Part shown: positions 1 to 8,157 of the stretch, piece by piece
Layout of the letters: each line of letters starts with the position of its first letter
Numbering within the stretch: the stretch's first letter is position 1
Assembly: GCF_900168125.1 (NCBI RefSeq)
Contig: NZ_FUZF01000009.1
Coordinates: forward strand, 109,273-173,272
Direction of reading: 5' to 3'
From: Sphingobacterium nematocida
GTDB lineage: Bacteria > Bacteroidota > Bacteroidia > Sphingobacteriales > Sphingobacteriaceae
DNA length: 64,000 nucleotides
Notes under the pieces: model-generated
Told to the model about the DNA's origin: nothing
The model's input: the letters and a program-made list of their open reading frames with translations, nothing else
Databases searched by the model: none
Position numbers and translations under genes: made by a program

Positions 1-933
1 CCAACCGATTCTTCTCGGACGTTTGGTATTAGAGCCAAATTCATTTCCTCTTATTCGAATAGTCTCTGCAATATGGTCATTAATTTCACTCGGAAAAGGT
101 CCTTCGCCTACACGGGTATTATATGCTTTGATCACGCCGTAAATTTCTCCCACTTTCTGCGGAGGTACTCCAAGGCCCACACATGCAGCTGCAGCAATCG
201 TATTTGAGGATGTCACATAGGGATAAGTACCGTGATCAATGTCTAACATAGTAGCCTGAGCGCCCTCGGCCAATATTCTTTTGTTTCCCTTAAGGGCAGC
301 ATTGATCAACAATTCAGTATCTGCTATTGTATACTGTTTGAGGTAGGCTACATCGTTCAAAAATGTTGTCAGTAACTCATCAAATCCTATCATCTTTTGT
401 CCCAGAGCTTCTAACTGTAAATATTCCCGACGCATCACTGTGGCTGCCTCCTCGGCAAAATCCGGAACAAAGATATCAGCAACCCTAAACCCCTGTCGTA
501 GAGTCTTCGCAGAATAGGCATAACCAATACCATTTTTTGTGGTACCTATTTTCCTGGAGGCTCCTGAATTTTCTGCGTATATATCCTGATATTTATAGGT
601 AGGCAACACCAAATGTGCCTTTTGGGAGATTATAAGTTGACTCTCGAAAGATATCTCTGGAGATACAGCAGCCAGTTGCTCTATTTCCTGTCGCAGTTGT
701 GTTGGATCTATTACAACTGCACTACCGATTACATTGGTAATATGCGAATAGAAAATACCTGAGGGCAGGAGTTTTAACGTCACTTTCTTATTGTTCCAGT
801 AGATCGTATGTCCTGCATTAGCTCCTCCATTGTACCTCGCCACAATATCGTAATTAGGGCACATACGATCGATAAATTTACCTTTACCTTCGTCGCCCCA
901 TTGTAAACCTACAAGAATATCTATTTTAGCCAT
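1..933 (-). CDS. purA: Adenylosuccinate synthetase, C-terminus cut by window edge
   Basis: PurA joins IMP and aspartate using GTP to make adenylosuccinate, the first committed step from IMP to AMP in the cytoplasm. The frame is open from ATG at 933 to base 1 (311 codons). The N-terminus carries the P-loop-like QWGDEGKGK (residues 11-19, catalytic Asp14) and GGANAGHT with catalytic His42. Further in are GTTKNGIGYAYSAK and EGAQATMLDIDHGTYP, both family hallmarks. The family is usually about 420-430 residues, so roughly 110-120 C-terminal residues lie outside the window. A Bacteroidota-type promoter lies 26 nt upstream of the ATG. The identification is secure. Confidence 0.97.
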   Translation of the reverse strand, partial: MAKIDILVGLQWGDEGKGKFIDRMCPNYDIVARYNGGANAGHTIYWNNKKVTLKLLPSGIFYSHITNVIGSAVVIDPTQLRQEIEQLAAVSPEISFESQLIISQKAHLVLPTYKYQDIYAENSGASRKIGTTKNGIGYAYSAKTLRQGFRVADIFVPDFAEEAATVMRREYLQLEALGQKMIGFDELLTTFLNDVAYLKQYTIADTELLINAALKGNKRILAEGAQATMLDIDHGTYPYVTSSNTIAAAACVGLGVPPQKVGEIYGVIKAYNTRVGEGPFPSEINDHIAETIRIRGNEFGSNTKRPRRIGW

Positions 934-959
934 CTTAAATATGAATTTGATTGATAGCA

Positions 960-989
960 CAAAAGTAGGTCAGGTGTATGAGCTACCAA
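960..989 (-). promoter_or_regulatory. Putative purA promoter
   Basis: On the minus strand a -7 box TACTTTTG (forward 960-967) matches the Bacteroidota consensus TAnnTTTG. A TTG (-33 element, forward 987-989) lies 19 bp upstream of it. The box ends 26 nt before the purA ATG. Motif match only. Confidence 0.55.
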
Positions 990-1029
990 TTGTCATTTGA
1001 CAAAAAAACATTTAGAGCTTGGTCGTGAT

Positions 1030-1677
1030 CTACACTGCCGCCAATTTCCAAATGGCTTTGCCCTCGTATTGCTGCACACTGCCTTTCCTATCTTTAGAAG
1101 CACGGATTAAAGCCTGCGCCAATATTTCGGTTGGAAGAGGAGTCTGTGATTTTAATAAACCGATACTGTTCAATACCCTGATTATCTTTGATCCAAACAC
1201 TTCTGCTTTTCGGTCACTGTTTTTACGGAGTAGCATTGGCGGATTGAATATATGCAAATGCGCGAAACCCAGCTCTCTAATATCAAGCTCCAATTGCCCT
1301 TTCATTCTACTGTAGAAGAACCTAGAGTGTAGAGAGGCCATCGCTGCAGATACCAACACCATATTTTGCACACCGTTATCTCGAGCTGCTCTTGCAACGG
1401 CATACTGATAATCGTAGTCAATTTTCCACTGTGCCTCCTTGCTTCCAGCAGCTTTTAGTGTAGTACCCAAACAGGAAAATAATACATCGCCCTGTATCAG
1501 ATGTTGCCATTCGTATATCTGATCAAAATTGATGATATGGACATGGAGCTTTTCATGTTGTATAGCGATAGATCTTCTTACAAAAATATCGACGCGATCA
1601 AAAGCCTCATCTTTCAATAATAATTTCAATAAATCTGATCCAGTAGCACCTGTGGCACCTATTAAAAGAGCTTTCAT
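1030..1677 (-). CDS. NAD(P)-binding atypical SDR (HTATIP2-like)
   Basis: A 215-residue Rossmann-fold protein with the nucleotide-binding motif GATGATG at residues 7-13. It is followed by an arginine-containing stretch (RRS) typical of NADP-preferring atypical short-chain dehydrogenases. A central LVSAAMAS and a YSRMKG segment occupy the catalytic Ser/Tyr-x3-Lys positions. The domain resembles NAD(P)H-binding proteins of the TIP30/HTATIP2 group, whose bacterial substrates are mostly unknown. It stands alone between purA and the MFS gene, with about 95 bp on each side. The fold is confident; the substrate cannot be told from sequence. Confidence 0.8.
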   Translation of the reverse strand: MKALLIGATGATGSDLLKLLLKDEAFDRVDIFVRRSIAIQHEKLHVHIINFDQIYEWQHLIQGDVLFSCLGTTLKAAGSKEAQWKIDYDYQYAVARAARDNGVQNMVLVSAAMASLHSRFFYSRMKGQLELDIRELGFAHLHIFNPPMLLRKNSDRKAEVFGSKIIRVLNSIGLLKSQTPLPTEILAQALIRASKDRKGSVQQYEGKAIWKLAAV

Positions 1678-1775
1678 GTTGACATTAGTTTTCTGACCAA
1701 ATCAAAAATACAAAAAGTATTTGGCTATCATTCCTAGCTGTATGAAAACACATTTATAGCTCATTTATAATATTT

Positions 1776-3011
1776 CTATATTTTCCTCGAAGGATCTTCT
1801 AATTGCTGAACCACCCGTATGGTTATCAGGAACAGTCCTGTAAGCATAACGACGACACCACCAATTAGAAATATCTTTTCAACACCGATCTGATCAGCCA
1901 AAACGCCAGCAAATAACAACCCAAGCATAGCTGGCAATTGAACTACACTACTTGAAATAGCAAAAATACGGCCTTGATACTTCGGCACAAACTGTGTTTG
2001 TACGAGTACAGTATATGGACCTGTAAAGAAAGGCACTGCTAACCCCTGTACTACAGTAAATATAGCATATACTGCAAAATAGGATGGCGGCAAAGTGCCA
2101 CAGATAGCCAATGCTATCCCTAAAGCCGAAAAGCCAATAGCGATAAGTACTGTCTTTCTTATTTTGGGATTCCAGGTACTAAGTACCAGACCACCAATCA
2201 GTAGGCCAGCCCCATAAAGCCCTTCTATCAGGCTAACCTGATAGGGACTTCCTTTAAAATGCTGTAAGGTCATCAAGGGCATCACGGCGACTATAGGCAT
2301 AACGAAAAAATTGACAATTATCTCGCTGCCCATTAACCAGGACATACCTTTATTCTTCCATATAACGATAATGCCCGAGGCCATGTCTCGCCATATACGC
2401 TTGGCCGAAGTTGCTTTTTGCCTGACTTTTGGAATATTTACAAAACCTAGCGTTGAGCAAGCAATAACAGCTCCCACTACATCTAACAACATTACTGTAC
2501 CCACGCCAAAGTTCAGCAGTCCGACAGCTCCTAGAATGGGTCCACAAATAATAGAGATAGACTGTATAACTTCATTAATTCCAGCAATTTGCACCAATGC
2601 AGAGCGTGGAGCGAGAAGAGGTATAGACGATTTCATCGCTGGTGCGTGAAATGCACTACCAACGGATCGTAGACCTAATAAGATATAGATGATCCATAGT
2701 TCGACCATATCCCAGTAAAAGAAGAGGGCGATTAAAGCGGAGCAAAATGCAACAAATAGATCCGCAGCTATCATGGTCCACTTACGATCCCAACGATCAA
2801 CAAATACCCCGGCGAAGGGACCAAAAAGTATCTGTGGGAGCAGCCCCGCTATTGTGGCATACGCTAGAGCTTCCGCAGAATTTGTCTGTATACCGATCCA
2901 AAGCACAATGGCAAATTGTGCTGTAGCACTGCTTAGTATAGAAAATAGCTGTCCCGACCATATGATTACAAATTTTTTCCTCCAATGATGTAATTCAACC
3001 TTTGCTTCCAT
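1776..3011 (-). CDS. MFS transporter, macrolide/enterobactin-exporter type
   Basis: A 411-residue polytopic inner-membrane protein with about twelve hydrophobic segments. The loop after the second segment carries the major-facilitator signature GVFVDRWDRKW (G-x3-D-R-x-x-R-K/R). The overall layout resembles the MFS_3 group (Mef macrolide exporters, EntS). It would use the proton gradient to export a drug or siderophore. ATG at 3011 is preceded by a purine-rich stretch and a -7 box TAATTTTG (forward 3043-3050). The Crp/Fnr-like regulator gene lies just upstream on the same strand and may control it, but this is inference. Confidence 0.85.
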   Translation of the reverse strand: MEAKVELHHWRKKFVIIWSGQLFSILSSATAQFAIVLWIGIQTNSAEALAYATIAGLLPQILFGPFAGVFVDRWDRKWTMIAADLFVAFCSALIALFFYWDMVELWIIYILLGLRSVGSAFHAPAMKSSIPLLAPRSALVQIAGINEVIQSISIICGPILGAVGLLNFGVGTVMLLDVVGAVIACSTLGFVNIPKVRQKATSAKRIWRDMASGIIVIWKNKGMSWLMGSEIIVNFFVMPIVAVMPLMTLQHFKGSPYQVSLIEGLYGAGLLIGGLVLSTWNPKIRKTVLIAIGFSALGIALAICGTLPPSYFAVYAIFTVVQGLAVPFFTGPYTVLVQTQFVPKYQGRIFAISSSVVQLPAMLGLLFAGVLADQIGVEKIFLIGGVVVMLTGLFLITIRVVQQLEDPSRKI

Positions 3012-3042
3012 TGTATTTTATTCCTTTCCTGAGATAAGGCAA

Positions 3043-3050
3043 CAAAATTA
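3043..3050 (-). promoter_or_regulatory. Putative -7 box of the MFS gene
   Basis: Minus-strand TAATTTTG matches TAnnTTTG and lies 31 nt upstream of the ATG. A TTG at forward 3068-3070 gives a short 17-bp spacer, so the -33 element is weak. Confidence 0.4.
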
Positions 3051-3095
3051 GGATCTTACAAAGCTACCAACGTGAACATTTGGTAATTTCGGATG

Positions 3096-3647
3096 CTACT
3101 TGACAAGTTGTCGACGAATACGACTCAGCGACTGCGGAGTCATGCCGAGACATGATGCAATATACTTCTGGGGTACAAGCTGAAATACTTCGGGATCCTT
3201 TTCTAATATGGTCAGATATCGTGCTTTGGCCGTAGGTTGACATAGCCAAACCAACCATTCGGTGATCTGGAAATAGTATTTTTCGAGGATAGTACGTACG
3301 AGATTGGATATTTCATGAGACTCCTGACATAATGCATCCAACTCAGCTTTTGAAATTACATAAGCAGAGCTTTCTGATAAGGATTCGATGATATAGTCAT
3401 CGGAAGCTTCTGAGTAGAGAATGTCTCCATAACGCTCAAACCAAAGTGTTCGTTCATCTCCATCGAAAACACGATACCCTCTCCACACGCCTTCATTGAT
3501 GATGTAATAGCACTGTTTTCTTTCATGCTGCCCCATAACGATTTCATGATCGCTAAAGTATTTCTTTTCCATATGAGAAAGAAGAAGAGAGATCAATTCG
3601 GAGCGTACGTTATATTTTTGGCACAAAATAGGGATCAATGTCTCCAT
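3096..3647 (-). CDS. Crp/Fnr-family transcriptional regulator
   Basis: A 183-residue cytoplasmic regulator. Residues about 15-120 form a cyclic-nucleotide-binding-like beta roll, including a KQCYYIINEGVWRGY segment and FERYGDILYSEAS. The C-terminus holds a short winged-helix DNA-binding region (QKYIASCLGMTPQSLSRIRRQ). It has no CxxC or N-terminal cysteine cluster, so it is unlike oxygen-sensing Fnr. It resembles the many single-copy Bacteroidota Crp/Fnr proteins that sit beside transporter genes. The neighbouring MFS gene (downstream) and SMR pump (divergent) are plausible targets. Ligand unknown. Confidence 0.88.
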   Translation of the reverse strand: METLIPILCQKYNVRSELISLLLSHMEKKYFSDHEIVMGQHERKQCYYIINEGVWRGYRVFDGDERTLWFERYGDILYSEASDDYIIESLSESSAYVISKAELDALCQESHEISNLVRTILEKYYFQITEWLVWLCQPTAKARYLTILEKDPEVFQLVPQKYIASCLGMTPQSLSRIRRQLVK

Positions 3648-3676
3648 AGCTTATACTGTTAAATCGATTCTTATCG

Positions 3677-3700
3677 ATAGCCATCTTCGGCTATTTTTTT
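3677..3700 (+). terminator. Hairpin with T-run between divergent genes
   Basis: ATAGCC and GGCTAT (3677-3682 and 3689-3694) pair across a 6-nt loop. A run of seven T follows on the plus strand. It looks like an intrinsic terminator, yet no plus-strand gene lies upstream of it: the Crp/Fnr gene starts at 3647 on the minus strand. Two copies of the palindrome ATCGAT (3663-3668, 3673-3678) precede it. Confidence 0.45.
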
Positions 3701-3787
3701 CCATTTCCTATGTTTATAGCCTCTAATATAGATAAAATGATCTGCCCATAAAACACAATGATCATCCTCATACAATTCTGAAATGGC

Positions 3788-3795
3788 TACCTTTG
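3788..3795 (+). promoter_or_regulatory. Putative -7 box of the SMR gene
   Basis: TACCTTTG matches TAnnTTTG. Transcription would begin near 3800. That excludes the TTG at 3793 as a start codon and supports the ATG at 3823. Confidence 0.45.
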
Positions 3796-3822
3796 GAAAA
3801 TCTATTTACAATAGGAGCATAT

Positions 3823-4155
3823 ATGAAACATTATCTATTTCTAGCAGCAGCTATTCTTTTTGAAGTAATCGGTACCTCTTTTCTAAAAAAAACCGAACAA
3901 TTCACAAAGCCTGTGCCATCAGTCATATTTGTCTGCTCTTTAGCACTTTCTTTTTATTTGCTCACATTTGCATTAAAGGGTGTACCTATCGGAATAGCCT
4001 ATGCCATATGGTCGGCTTTTGGAATTGTGATTATATCGGCAGTTGGTTATTTCGTGTATAGAGAGGCACTGGATCTGCCAGCTATATTGGGGATAGCCTT
4101 TATCGTGGCAGGTGTAGTAATCATCAATCTGTTTTCGAAGTCAGGTGCTCATTAA
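3823..4155 (+). CDS. SMR-family multidrug efflux protein (EmrE/QacE type)
   Basis: A 110-residue protein with four hydrophobic helices, the exact size of small multidrug resistance proteins, which export cationic compounds by proton antiport as dimers. The essential membrane Glu14 is present in the first helix (AAAILFEVIGT). The IAYAIWSAFG segment matches helix 3, the dimer contact region. A longer reading from a TTG at 3793 is possible, but AGGAG 7-8 nt before ATG 3823 and the exact EmrE length favour the shorter form. Substrate unknown; Gdx/SugE-type guanidinium export is an alternative within the family. Confidence 0.92.
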   Translation: MKHYLFLAAAILFEVIGTSFLKKTEQFTKPVPSVIFVCSLALSFYLLTFALKGVPIGIAYAIWSAFGIVIISAVGYFVYREALDLPAILGIAFIVAGVVIINLFSKSGAH

Positions 4156-4169
4156 TTGTATGATTAAGA

Positions 4170-4664
4170 TCATATTCGCTGCGTTTTCTTGATCAACTTT
4201 ATAGCCCAGTCGTAATGACTTGAAGTTGCAGATATCAAATATGAGCCCAGTGAAGTACTCCCTGTCCATTTGTATCGTCTTTTTTCGAAAAGCTCTTCGT
4301 TCGTATGAGACCCGATAATATTTCGAATCTTAGCATAGGATTTTTCTATTGAGATCATAACTTCCGGTAGCGACAGACACTGCGCATCAAGCCATATTTT
4401 CTTGTTCAGTTCGGGCGTATCTTTCCAACTATAGCCTTCCTCTGGCATTATGGGTTTTTGCCCGCCCATCCCGATTTCATACCAATTTAAGAACAACAGA
4501 TGCCAATAATGCAAATGTGCGAGTATATCCCTTACGTTTCTATTCATCGTTCCCTTTGGAAACTCGGCATCTGGATTAGGCATTGTAGCTATTATATCTA
4601 AGACATGGTTAAAACTCGTTTCACCCAGTCTGAGCAATTCCTATCGAGTTGTTGGTCTAGCCAT
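4170..4664 (-). pseudogene. ClbS/DfsB-family four-helix-bundle gene with in-frame stop at codon 8
   Basis: Reading from ATG at 4664 gives MARPTTR, then TAG (forward 4641-4643), then ELLRLGETSFN and a further ~154 residues in the same frame. Both sides of the stop fit the usual ClbS/DfsB (DUF1706) start. That family's best-known member, ClbS, is a cyclopropane hydrolase protecting against colibactin; most homologues are of unknown role. Motifs such as NRNVRDILAHLHYWHLLFLNWY are intact. Translation could restart at TTG 4637, giving 155 residues without the first helix turn. The call is therefore a disrupted gene, a restarted gene or a sequencing error. It lies 5 nt after the hypothetical gene upstream, probably in one transcript. 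Confidence 0.7.
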
Positions 4665-4669
4665 AATTT

Positions 4670-5023
4670 TTAAGTGTTTATATGTTCTTTCAATTCTTCT
4701 TTCAGCCTATTATAGCACTCTATTTTATTTTGAATTATTTCCTCTGGACTCAATTCGTTTTTATAGCGATGACTTGGGGCGTCAAAGGGACCATCAATAA
4801 CTTCCATCGTAATAACATCCCCGACGCGGACTTCGGTACGGTACCAGTCTACATGTTCGCCTTCGTCGGAGTCCAACCCTCCAATATTAAAATAACAATC
4901 TTCACAGCTACCTTTCTTTCGTACAAATGTGATACCTCCTGTCAGTACATAATTATCTTTATTAAATCCGGCGTTTGAAACTAACTGTTCATTGATTTTG
5001 ATTTTAAGCCCGTATTTATTCAT
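4670..5023 (-). CDS. Hypothetical protein, 117 aa
   Basis: I do not recognise this protein. It is soluble, with no signal peptide or membrane segment. The first 90 residues alternate as expected for beta strands (YGLKIKINEQ, NYVLTGGITFVRKK). It has a CEDC pair near residue 40 and acidic patches (GLDSDEGEHVDWY). The last 30 residues look helical and charged (SPEEIIQNKIECYNRLKEELKEH). Its size and composition resemble the small orphan proteins often found beside immunity-like genes, but nothing specific supports that. The broken ClbS/DfsB-type gene follows after 5 nt. Confidence 0.6.
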   Translation of the reverse strand: MNKYGLKIKINEQLVSNAGFNKDNYVLTGGITFVRKKGSCEDCYFNIGGLDSDEGEHVDWYRTEVRVGDVITMEVIDGPFDAPSHRYKNELSPEEIIQNKIECYNRLKEELKEHINT

Positions 5024-5454
5024 GGTTATGGTTATTGATGTCTGTTACTATTAATTAAAATAATACTGTTGCCTTACATACTTAAAATATGGGCTCGCAT
5101 ATCGAAATACGCCTCCTCCAAAACCCATTTATTATCAGCTAAAGTAAGACTATGACATGTTTTCATAGCTAGCTGCTAAGTATACATCTAAGAACGACAA
5201 ATAGATATGATCTACGTTGCATCGGTAAAAATAATAGGTTTTTCATAGGATCACATTATTGTTATGTGAAACTTAAAATTAATAATAAGATTTTAATGGT
5301 ACAATATTTTTTGCAGCTATTCTGCCTCTATATAGCAAGTGACATCCCATTTAATTCAATTTCTGAAAGTAGGGGCTATGATCTATGCTAATACAATTTA
5401 ATACAGTATAAATGATTTTACTCTTCGTATCTTTGGAGCTATAATTAAAATAAC
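5024..5454. other. Intergenic region, 431 bp, mostly featureless
   Basis: AT-rich DNA between a minus-strand and a plus-strand gene. I see no ORF with coding character, no strong hairpin and no RNA gene. The only signal is a -7 box TATCTTTG at 5428-5435, 19 nt before the next ATG, without a clear -33 TTG. Confidence 0.5.
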
Positions 5455-5688
5455 ATGCCAAGAGAAACAAAAAGAGGGCTATATCAAGGATTCATCGAAC
5501 GTGATGAAAAGGGAAATTATTTCTGTGGTCCCTACTTGTTAGACTACAAAATGACAGAAGCCAATTTTAAATTAGGCGATAAGGTCAGTATCAAAAAAAT
5601 TGTTGGGAATACCAGTGGAAAGAGTATAGAAGATTACCCACAAAAAGCAATCAAATTTTCTTTAGCAGGTGAAGAGCGCGATTACTAA
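5455..5688 (+). CDS. Small hypothetical protein, 77 aa
   Basis: A 77-residue charged cytoplasmic protein, with no signal peptide. Sequences such as GLYQGFIERDEKGNYFCGPYLLDYK and FKLGDKVSIKKIVG suggest a small all-beta fold. It is not a family I can name. A TAnnTTTG -7 box at 5428-5435 and ATG 19 nt downstream support real expression. It is followed by DUF2911 after 87 bp on the same strand. Confidence 0.55.
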   Translation: MPRETKRGLYQGFIERDEKGNYFCGPYLLDYKMTEANFKLGDKVSIKKIVGNTSGKSIEDYPQKAIKFSLAGEERDY

Positions 5689-5775
5689 TTTGAGTCCATT
5701 GTAAAAAAGGGCTTTCTATTTGTGTTTTTATAATCTATATCTTATATTTATCTGTAAATCAACAAGATTGTAATT

Positions 5776-6288
5776 ATGAGAACTTTTTTAATCGCCCTGA
5801 TGTGTTTGATAGCACATACTTCTTTTGGACAAACGGACAAGAGCAAGCGACCTAGTCCACCGGATTCTGTTCAAATCACTACGACAGACGGTGTGGCTAT
5901 CCGTGTAGACTACTCAAGACCTTCGTTAAAGGGTAGGGAGATCGGGGTCGACATTGTCTTTTTGGGCAAACGCTGGCGTACAGGAGCCAACGAAGCCACT
6001 ACTATTGAGATTGACAAGGACATTCGGTGGAATGACAAAGTGCTTAAAGCCGGTAAATATAGTCTTTCGACAATTCCAGGAGAACAAACCAGCACGCTCA
6101 TATTGAATAAAGATTGGAATCAGTGGGGGACAAAGTACAATGAGGCCAATGATGTCTTAAGAGTTGAAGTACCTACGATACATGGTTCTAATTTTCAAGA
6201 GCAATTTAAGATCGATGTAGATAAAACTGGTCTTTTTACGCTGGCATGGGGTACTTTTGAGTTACAGTCCCAGATCAAAGCCAATTAA
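5776..6288 (+). CDS. DUF2911 secreted protein
   Basis: A 170-residue exported protein with an N-terminal signal peptide (MRTFLIALMCLIAHTSFGQ, cleavage near residue 19). The rest matches DUF2911, which is common in Bacteroidota. Its hallmarks are VDYSRPSLKGREIG, GKRWRTGANEATTIE, GKYSLSTIPGE and WNQWGTKYNEANDVLRVEV. Family function is unknown; a periplasmic beta-sandwich is likely. It ends 48 bp before a strong hairpin shared with ssrA on the opposite strand. Confidence 0.9.
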   Translation: MRTFLIALMCLIAHTSFGQTDKSKRPSPPDSVQITTTDGVAIRVDYSRPSLKGREIGVDIVFLGKRWRTGANEATTIEIDKDIRWNDKVLKAGKYSLSTIPGEQTSTLILNKDWNQWGTKYNEANDVLRVEVPTIHGSNFQEQFKIDVDKTGLFTLAWGTFELQSQIKAN

Positions 6289-6336
6289 GAACTAGTAGCA
6301 AGAACCCTTTTATTGAGTTCTGATATTTCTTAACAA

Positions 6337-6366
6337 CAAAAAGCTCAACTTTCGTTGAGCTTTTTG
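6337..6366. terminator. Bidirectional intrinsic terminator (DUF2911 / ssrA)
   Basis: A 13-bp perfect stem (6337-6349 with 6354-6366) with a TTTC loop. It is flanked by A/T tracts on both sides, so it can stop DUF2911 transcription on plus and tmRNA transcription on minus. The stem core GCTCAAC/GTTGAGC is nearly repeated in the terminator after tRNA-Pro. Confidence 0.85.
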
Positions 6367-6370
6367 TTTG

Positions 6371-6735
6371 TGGAGCCGGAGGGATTCGAACCCTCGTCCA
6401 AACGTAGTATGATTTACGCTTTCTACATGCTTAGCTTCTCTTTAATTGTCGGGAGAGGGAAGGTGAGTCGCTTACCTATACCTTTCTCCGTATCTGCTAT
6501 GTCTTACCAGTGCTTAGCAAAATCACACCGGCCAGTTCTATTGTTCGATGCCCCTAATGTTAAACCAAAGAACAGGATCTAACGGGACAAATAGCTATGT
6601 TAAGTCTAACTTAAGCAGCTAAGGCGTAGTTTTCTTCGCCAGTTAAAATTGTGAAAGTTCAGATTAAAGTGCTAGACTCACAATGCACTGCATGCTTACA
6701 TAACCATCGCTACCCTGTCAATTCCGGTCGACCCC
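6371..6735 (-). ncRNA. ssrA: tmRNA (transfer-messenger RNA)
   Basis: tmRNA rescues ribosomes stalled on broken mRNAs and tags the product for proteolysis. The 5' end GGGGTCG (forward 6729-6735) pairs over seven positions with CGGCTCC near the 3' end (forward 6372-6378). The T-arm GAGGG-TTCGAAT-CCCTC is intact. The tag reading frame lies at forward 6611-6640 and encodes GEENYALAA followed by TAA. The CCA tail is not encoded (the genome reads CAA after the discriminator A). Length is about 365 nt. A short ORF called across it is not a gene. Confidence 0.95.
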
Positions 6736-6749
6736 TTAGTTATGAGCCA

Positions 6750-6757
6750 CAAATTTA
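6750..6757 (-). promoter_or_regulatory. Putative ssrA -7 box
   Basis: Minus-strand TAAATTTG fits TAnnTTTG and lies 14 nt upstream of the mature tmRNA 5' end. This leaves a short leader for RNase P to remove. No clear -33 TTG. Confidence 0.45.
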
Positions 6758-6871
6758 CATATATTATCCGAATCTAACGCAGTAAAAGCGGTAAATCTTT
6801 TCAATTGCAAACAATTTTGATTATATTGTGTTGTGATACTTATTAATTAGTTATTTAAATATAAGAGAAAT

Positions 6872-7942
6872 ATGTCAGTAGAAAGCCAAGCGGGTACTGT
6901 TGCCGAAAACAAACAGGAAACAACGAAGGAGCCAGCAAAAGCTCCAACAACACCGAAAGCGGCAACTTCGACCGCAAAAAAGGCTCCTGTGAAGGCAGCC
7001 TCACCAAAAGCTGCTGTGGGCAGTTCAACTAAAACTACGGCAGTAAAAGCTAAAGCTAGTCCTGCAAAACCTGCACCAGCTAAGTCAACCTCTGTCAAGT
7101 CTGCTGTGGCAGCGAAGACTACCGCCGCACAGCAAGCAGTAGCTCCAAAAGCTACTACTGCTACAAAGACTGCTCCGACCAAGCAAGCAATAGCTAGCAG
7201 CACGGTACCAACTGCCGCAAAATCTACTGGTACAACAAAAGCGAATACCGCTAAAGAAACTGCCCCCGCCAAACAAGCAGCGGCGACAAGTAAACCAGCT
7301 ACAGTCACTCCTAAATCTACCGGTACGACAAAAGCTAGTACTGCTAAAGAAACTGCGCCAGTCAAACAAGCAACAGCGACAAGTAAACCAGCTACAGTAG
7401 TAACTCCTAAATCTTCACGTACCACAAAACCGACAGTTTCGGCAGCACCTGCAAAAGTAACCGTAGCAGATTCAAACGGTGCAAGTGCTATAGCAAAGAA
7501 GACTACAACGAAGCCCGCTGTTACTGTAAAACCAAAAGACACTCCAGCAATTGTAACATCAGAGAAGGTTGCATCCCAAAAGAAAGAGGAAAAAATAGAT
7601 AAACTGAAGACAGAAAAGATAGTTGTTAAAAAAGAAGAGAAAGGGGATAAGGATAATAAAGCCAAAAACGACATCAAGAAAAAGGATTCTAAGGCAGAAG
7701 GGGTGAAAAAAGATAAGAAAAAGGACACTAAAAAATCTAAGTCGAAAGATAGTAAAGCTTCAAAAGACAACAAAAAGGATAAAAAGTCTAATGTAGCGTC
7801 AAAAGCAAAAAAAGATTCGAAAAAGTCGGAAAATAAAAAAGAAAAGAAGAAAAAAGAAGCACTGACCAAGTTAAAAGCTGTAATCAAAGATTTTTATAAG
7901 AAGGTAATGAAACAGCAAAAGAAAAATAACAAAAAGAAATAG
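6872..7942 (+). CDS. Lys/Ala-rich histone-H1-like low-complexity protein
   Basis: A 356-residue, strongly basic protein without a signal peptide. Residues 15-230 are rich in Ala, Thr, Pro and Lys, with AKP/APK motifs like histone H1 tails and bacterial Hc1/AlgP-type proteins. They include two copies of a 31-32 residue repeat. Residues 230-356 are almost pure Lys with Asp/Ser, ending in a possible short amphipathic segment (LTKLKAVIKDFYKKVMKQQ). DNA or nucleoid binding is the likely role by composition, but this is inference. An overlapping 346-residue minus-strand ORF is a shadow caused by the biased codons. ATG at 6872 follows AAGAGAAAT. Confidence 0.75.
   Translation: MSVESQAGTVAENKQETTKEPAKAPTTPKAATSTAKKAPVKAASPKAAVGSSTKTTAVKAKASPAKPAPAKSTSVKSAVAAKTTAAQQAVAPKATTATKTAPTKQAIASSTVPTAAKSTGTTKANTAKETAPAKQAAATSKPATVTPKSTGTTKASTAKETAPVKQATATSKPATVVTPKSSRTTKPTVSAAPAKVTVADSNGASAIAKKTTTKPAVTVKPKDTPAIVTSEKVASQKKEEKIDKLKTEKIVVKKEEKGDKDNKAKNDIKKKDSKAEGVKKDKKKDTKKSKSKDSKASKDNKKDKKSNVASKAKKDSKKSENKKEKKKKEALTKLKAVIKDFYKKVMKQQKKNNKKK
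7220..7408 (+). repeat. In-frame tandem repeat within the H1-like gene
   Basis: Unit 1 (7220-7312, 93 bp) and unit 2 (7313-7408, 96 bp, one extra Val codon) both encode KSTGTTKA-x-TAKETAP-x-KQA-x-ATSKPATV. A third, partial copy (KSSRTTKP) begins at 7409. Repeats in the gene suggest length variation by recombination or slippage. Confidence 0.8.
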
Positions 7943-8127
7943 CTTTATAAAAACTATCAGCATAAAAGTAAAACTATCAGGGGTTTGTTCTCGTTCCTAC
8001 AGTATCCAGAATTAACCCCTGCTATGTTTTACGTCGTAGATATCCTAGAAGTAAGGTACAGATGTAAGAAGTCCTTAATCTAGTTTTCAAGAAAAACAGC
8101 AGATTGCCATACTGATAAAATAAGAAA

Positions 8128-8157
8128 AGCCTCTGACATCGCGAGAGACCAGAGGCT
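8128..8157 (-). terminator. Intrinsic terminator, minus strand
   Basis: AGCCTCTG (8128-8135) pairs with CAGAGGCT (8150-8157). Read on the minus strand the stem is followed by TTTTCTTATTTT. It would end transcripts of the LOG and DUF6965-like genes. A smaller hairpin (8178-8191) lies between it and the gene. Confidence 0.6.

Noticed and set aside
6355..6582. 75-residue ORF across the tmRNA
   Set aside because: It lies wholly within the ssrA gene and its terminator, antisense to the structured RNA.
7220..7435. Possible CRISPR or satellite array
   Set aside because: The repeats are in frame, 93-96 bp long, without spacers, and encode protein repeats.
6847..7887. 346-residue minus-strand ORF antisense to the H1-like gene
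   Set aside because: Its Phe/Ala/Val-rich sequence comes from the biased Lys/Ala codons on the other strand. The plus frame has a start, composition and repeats of its own.
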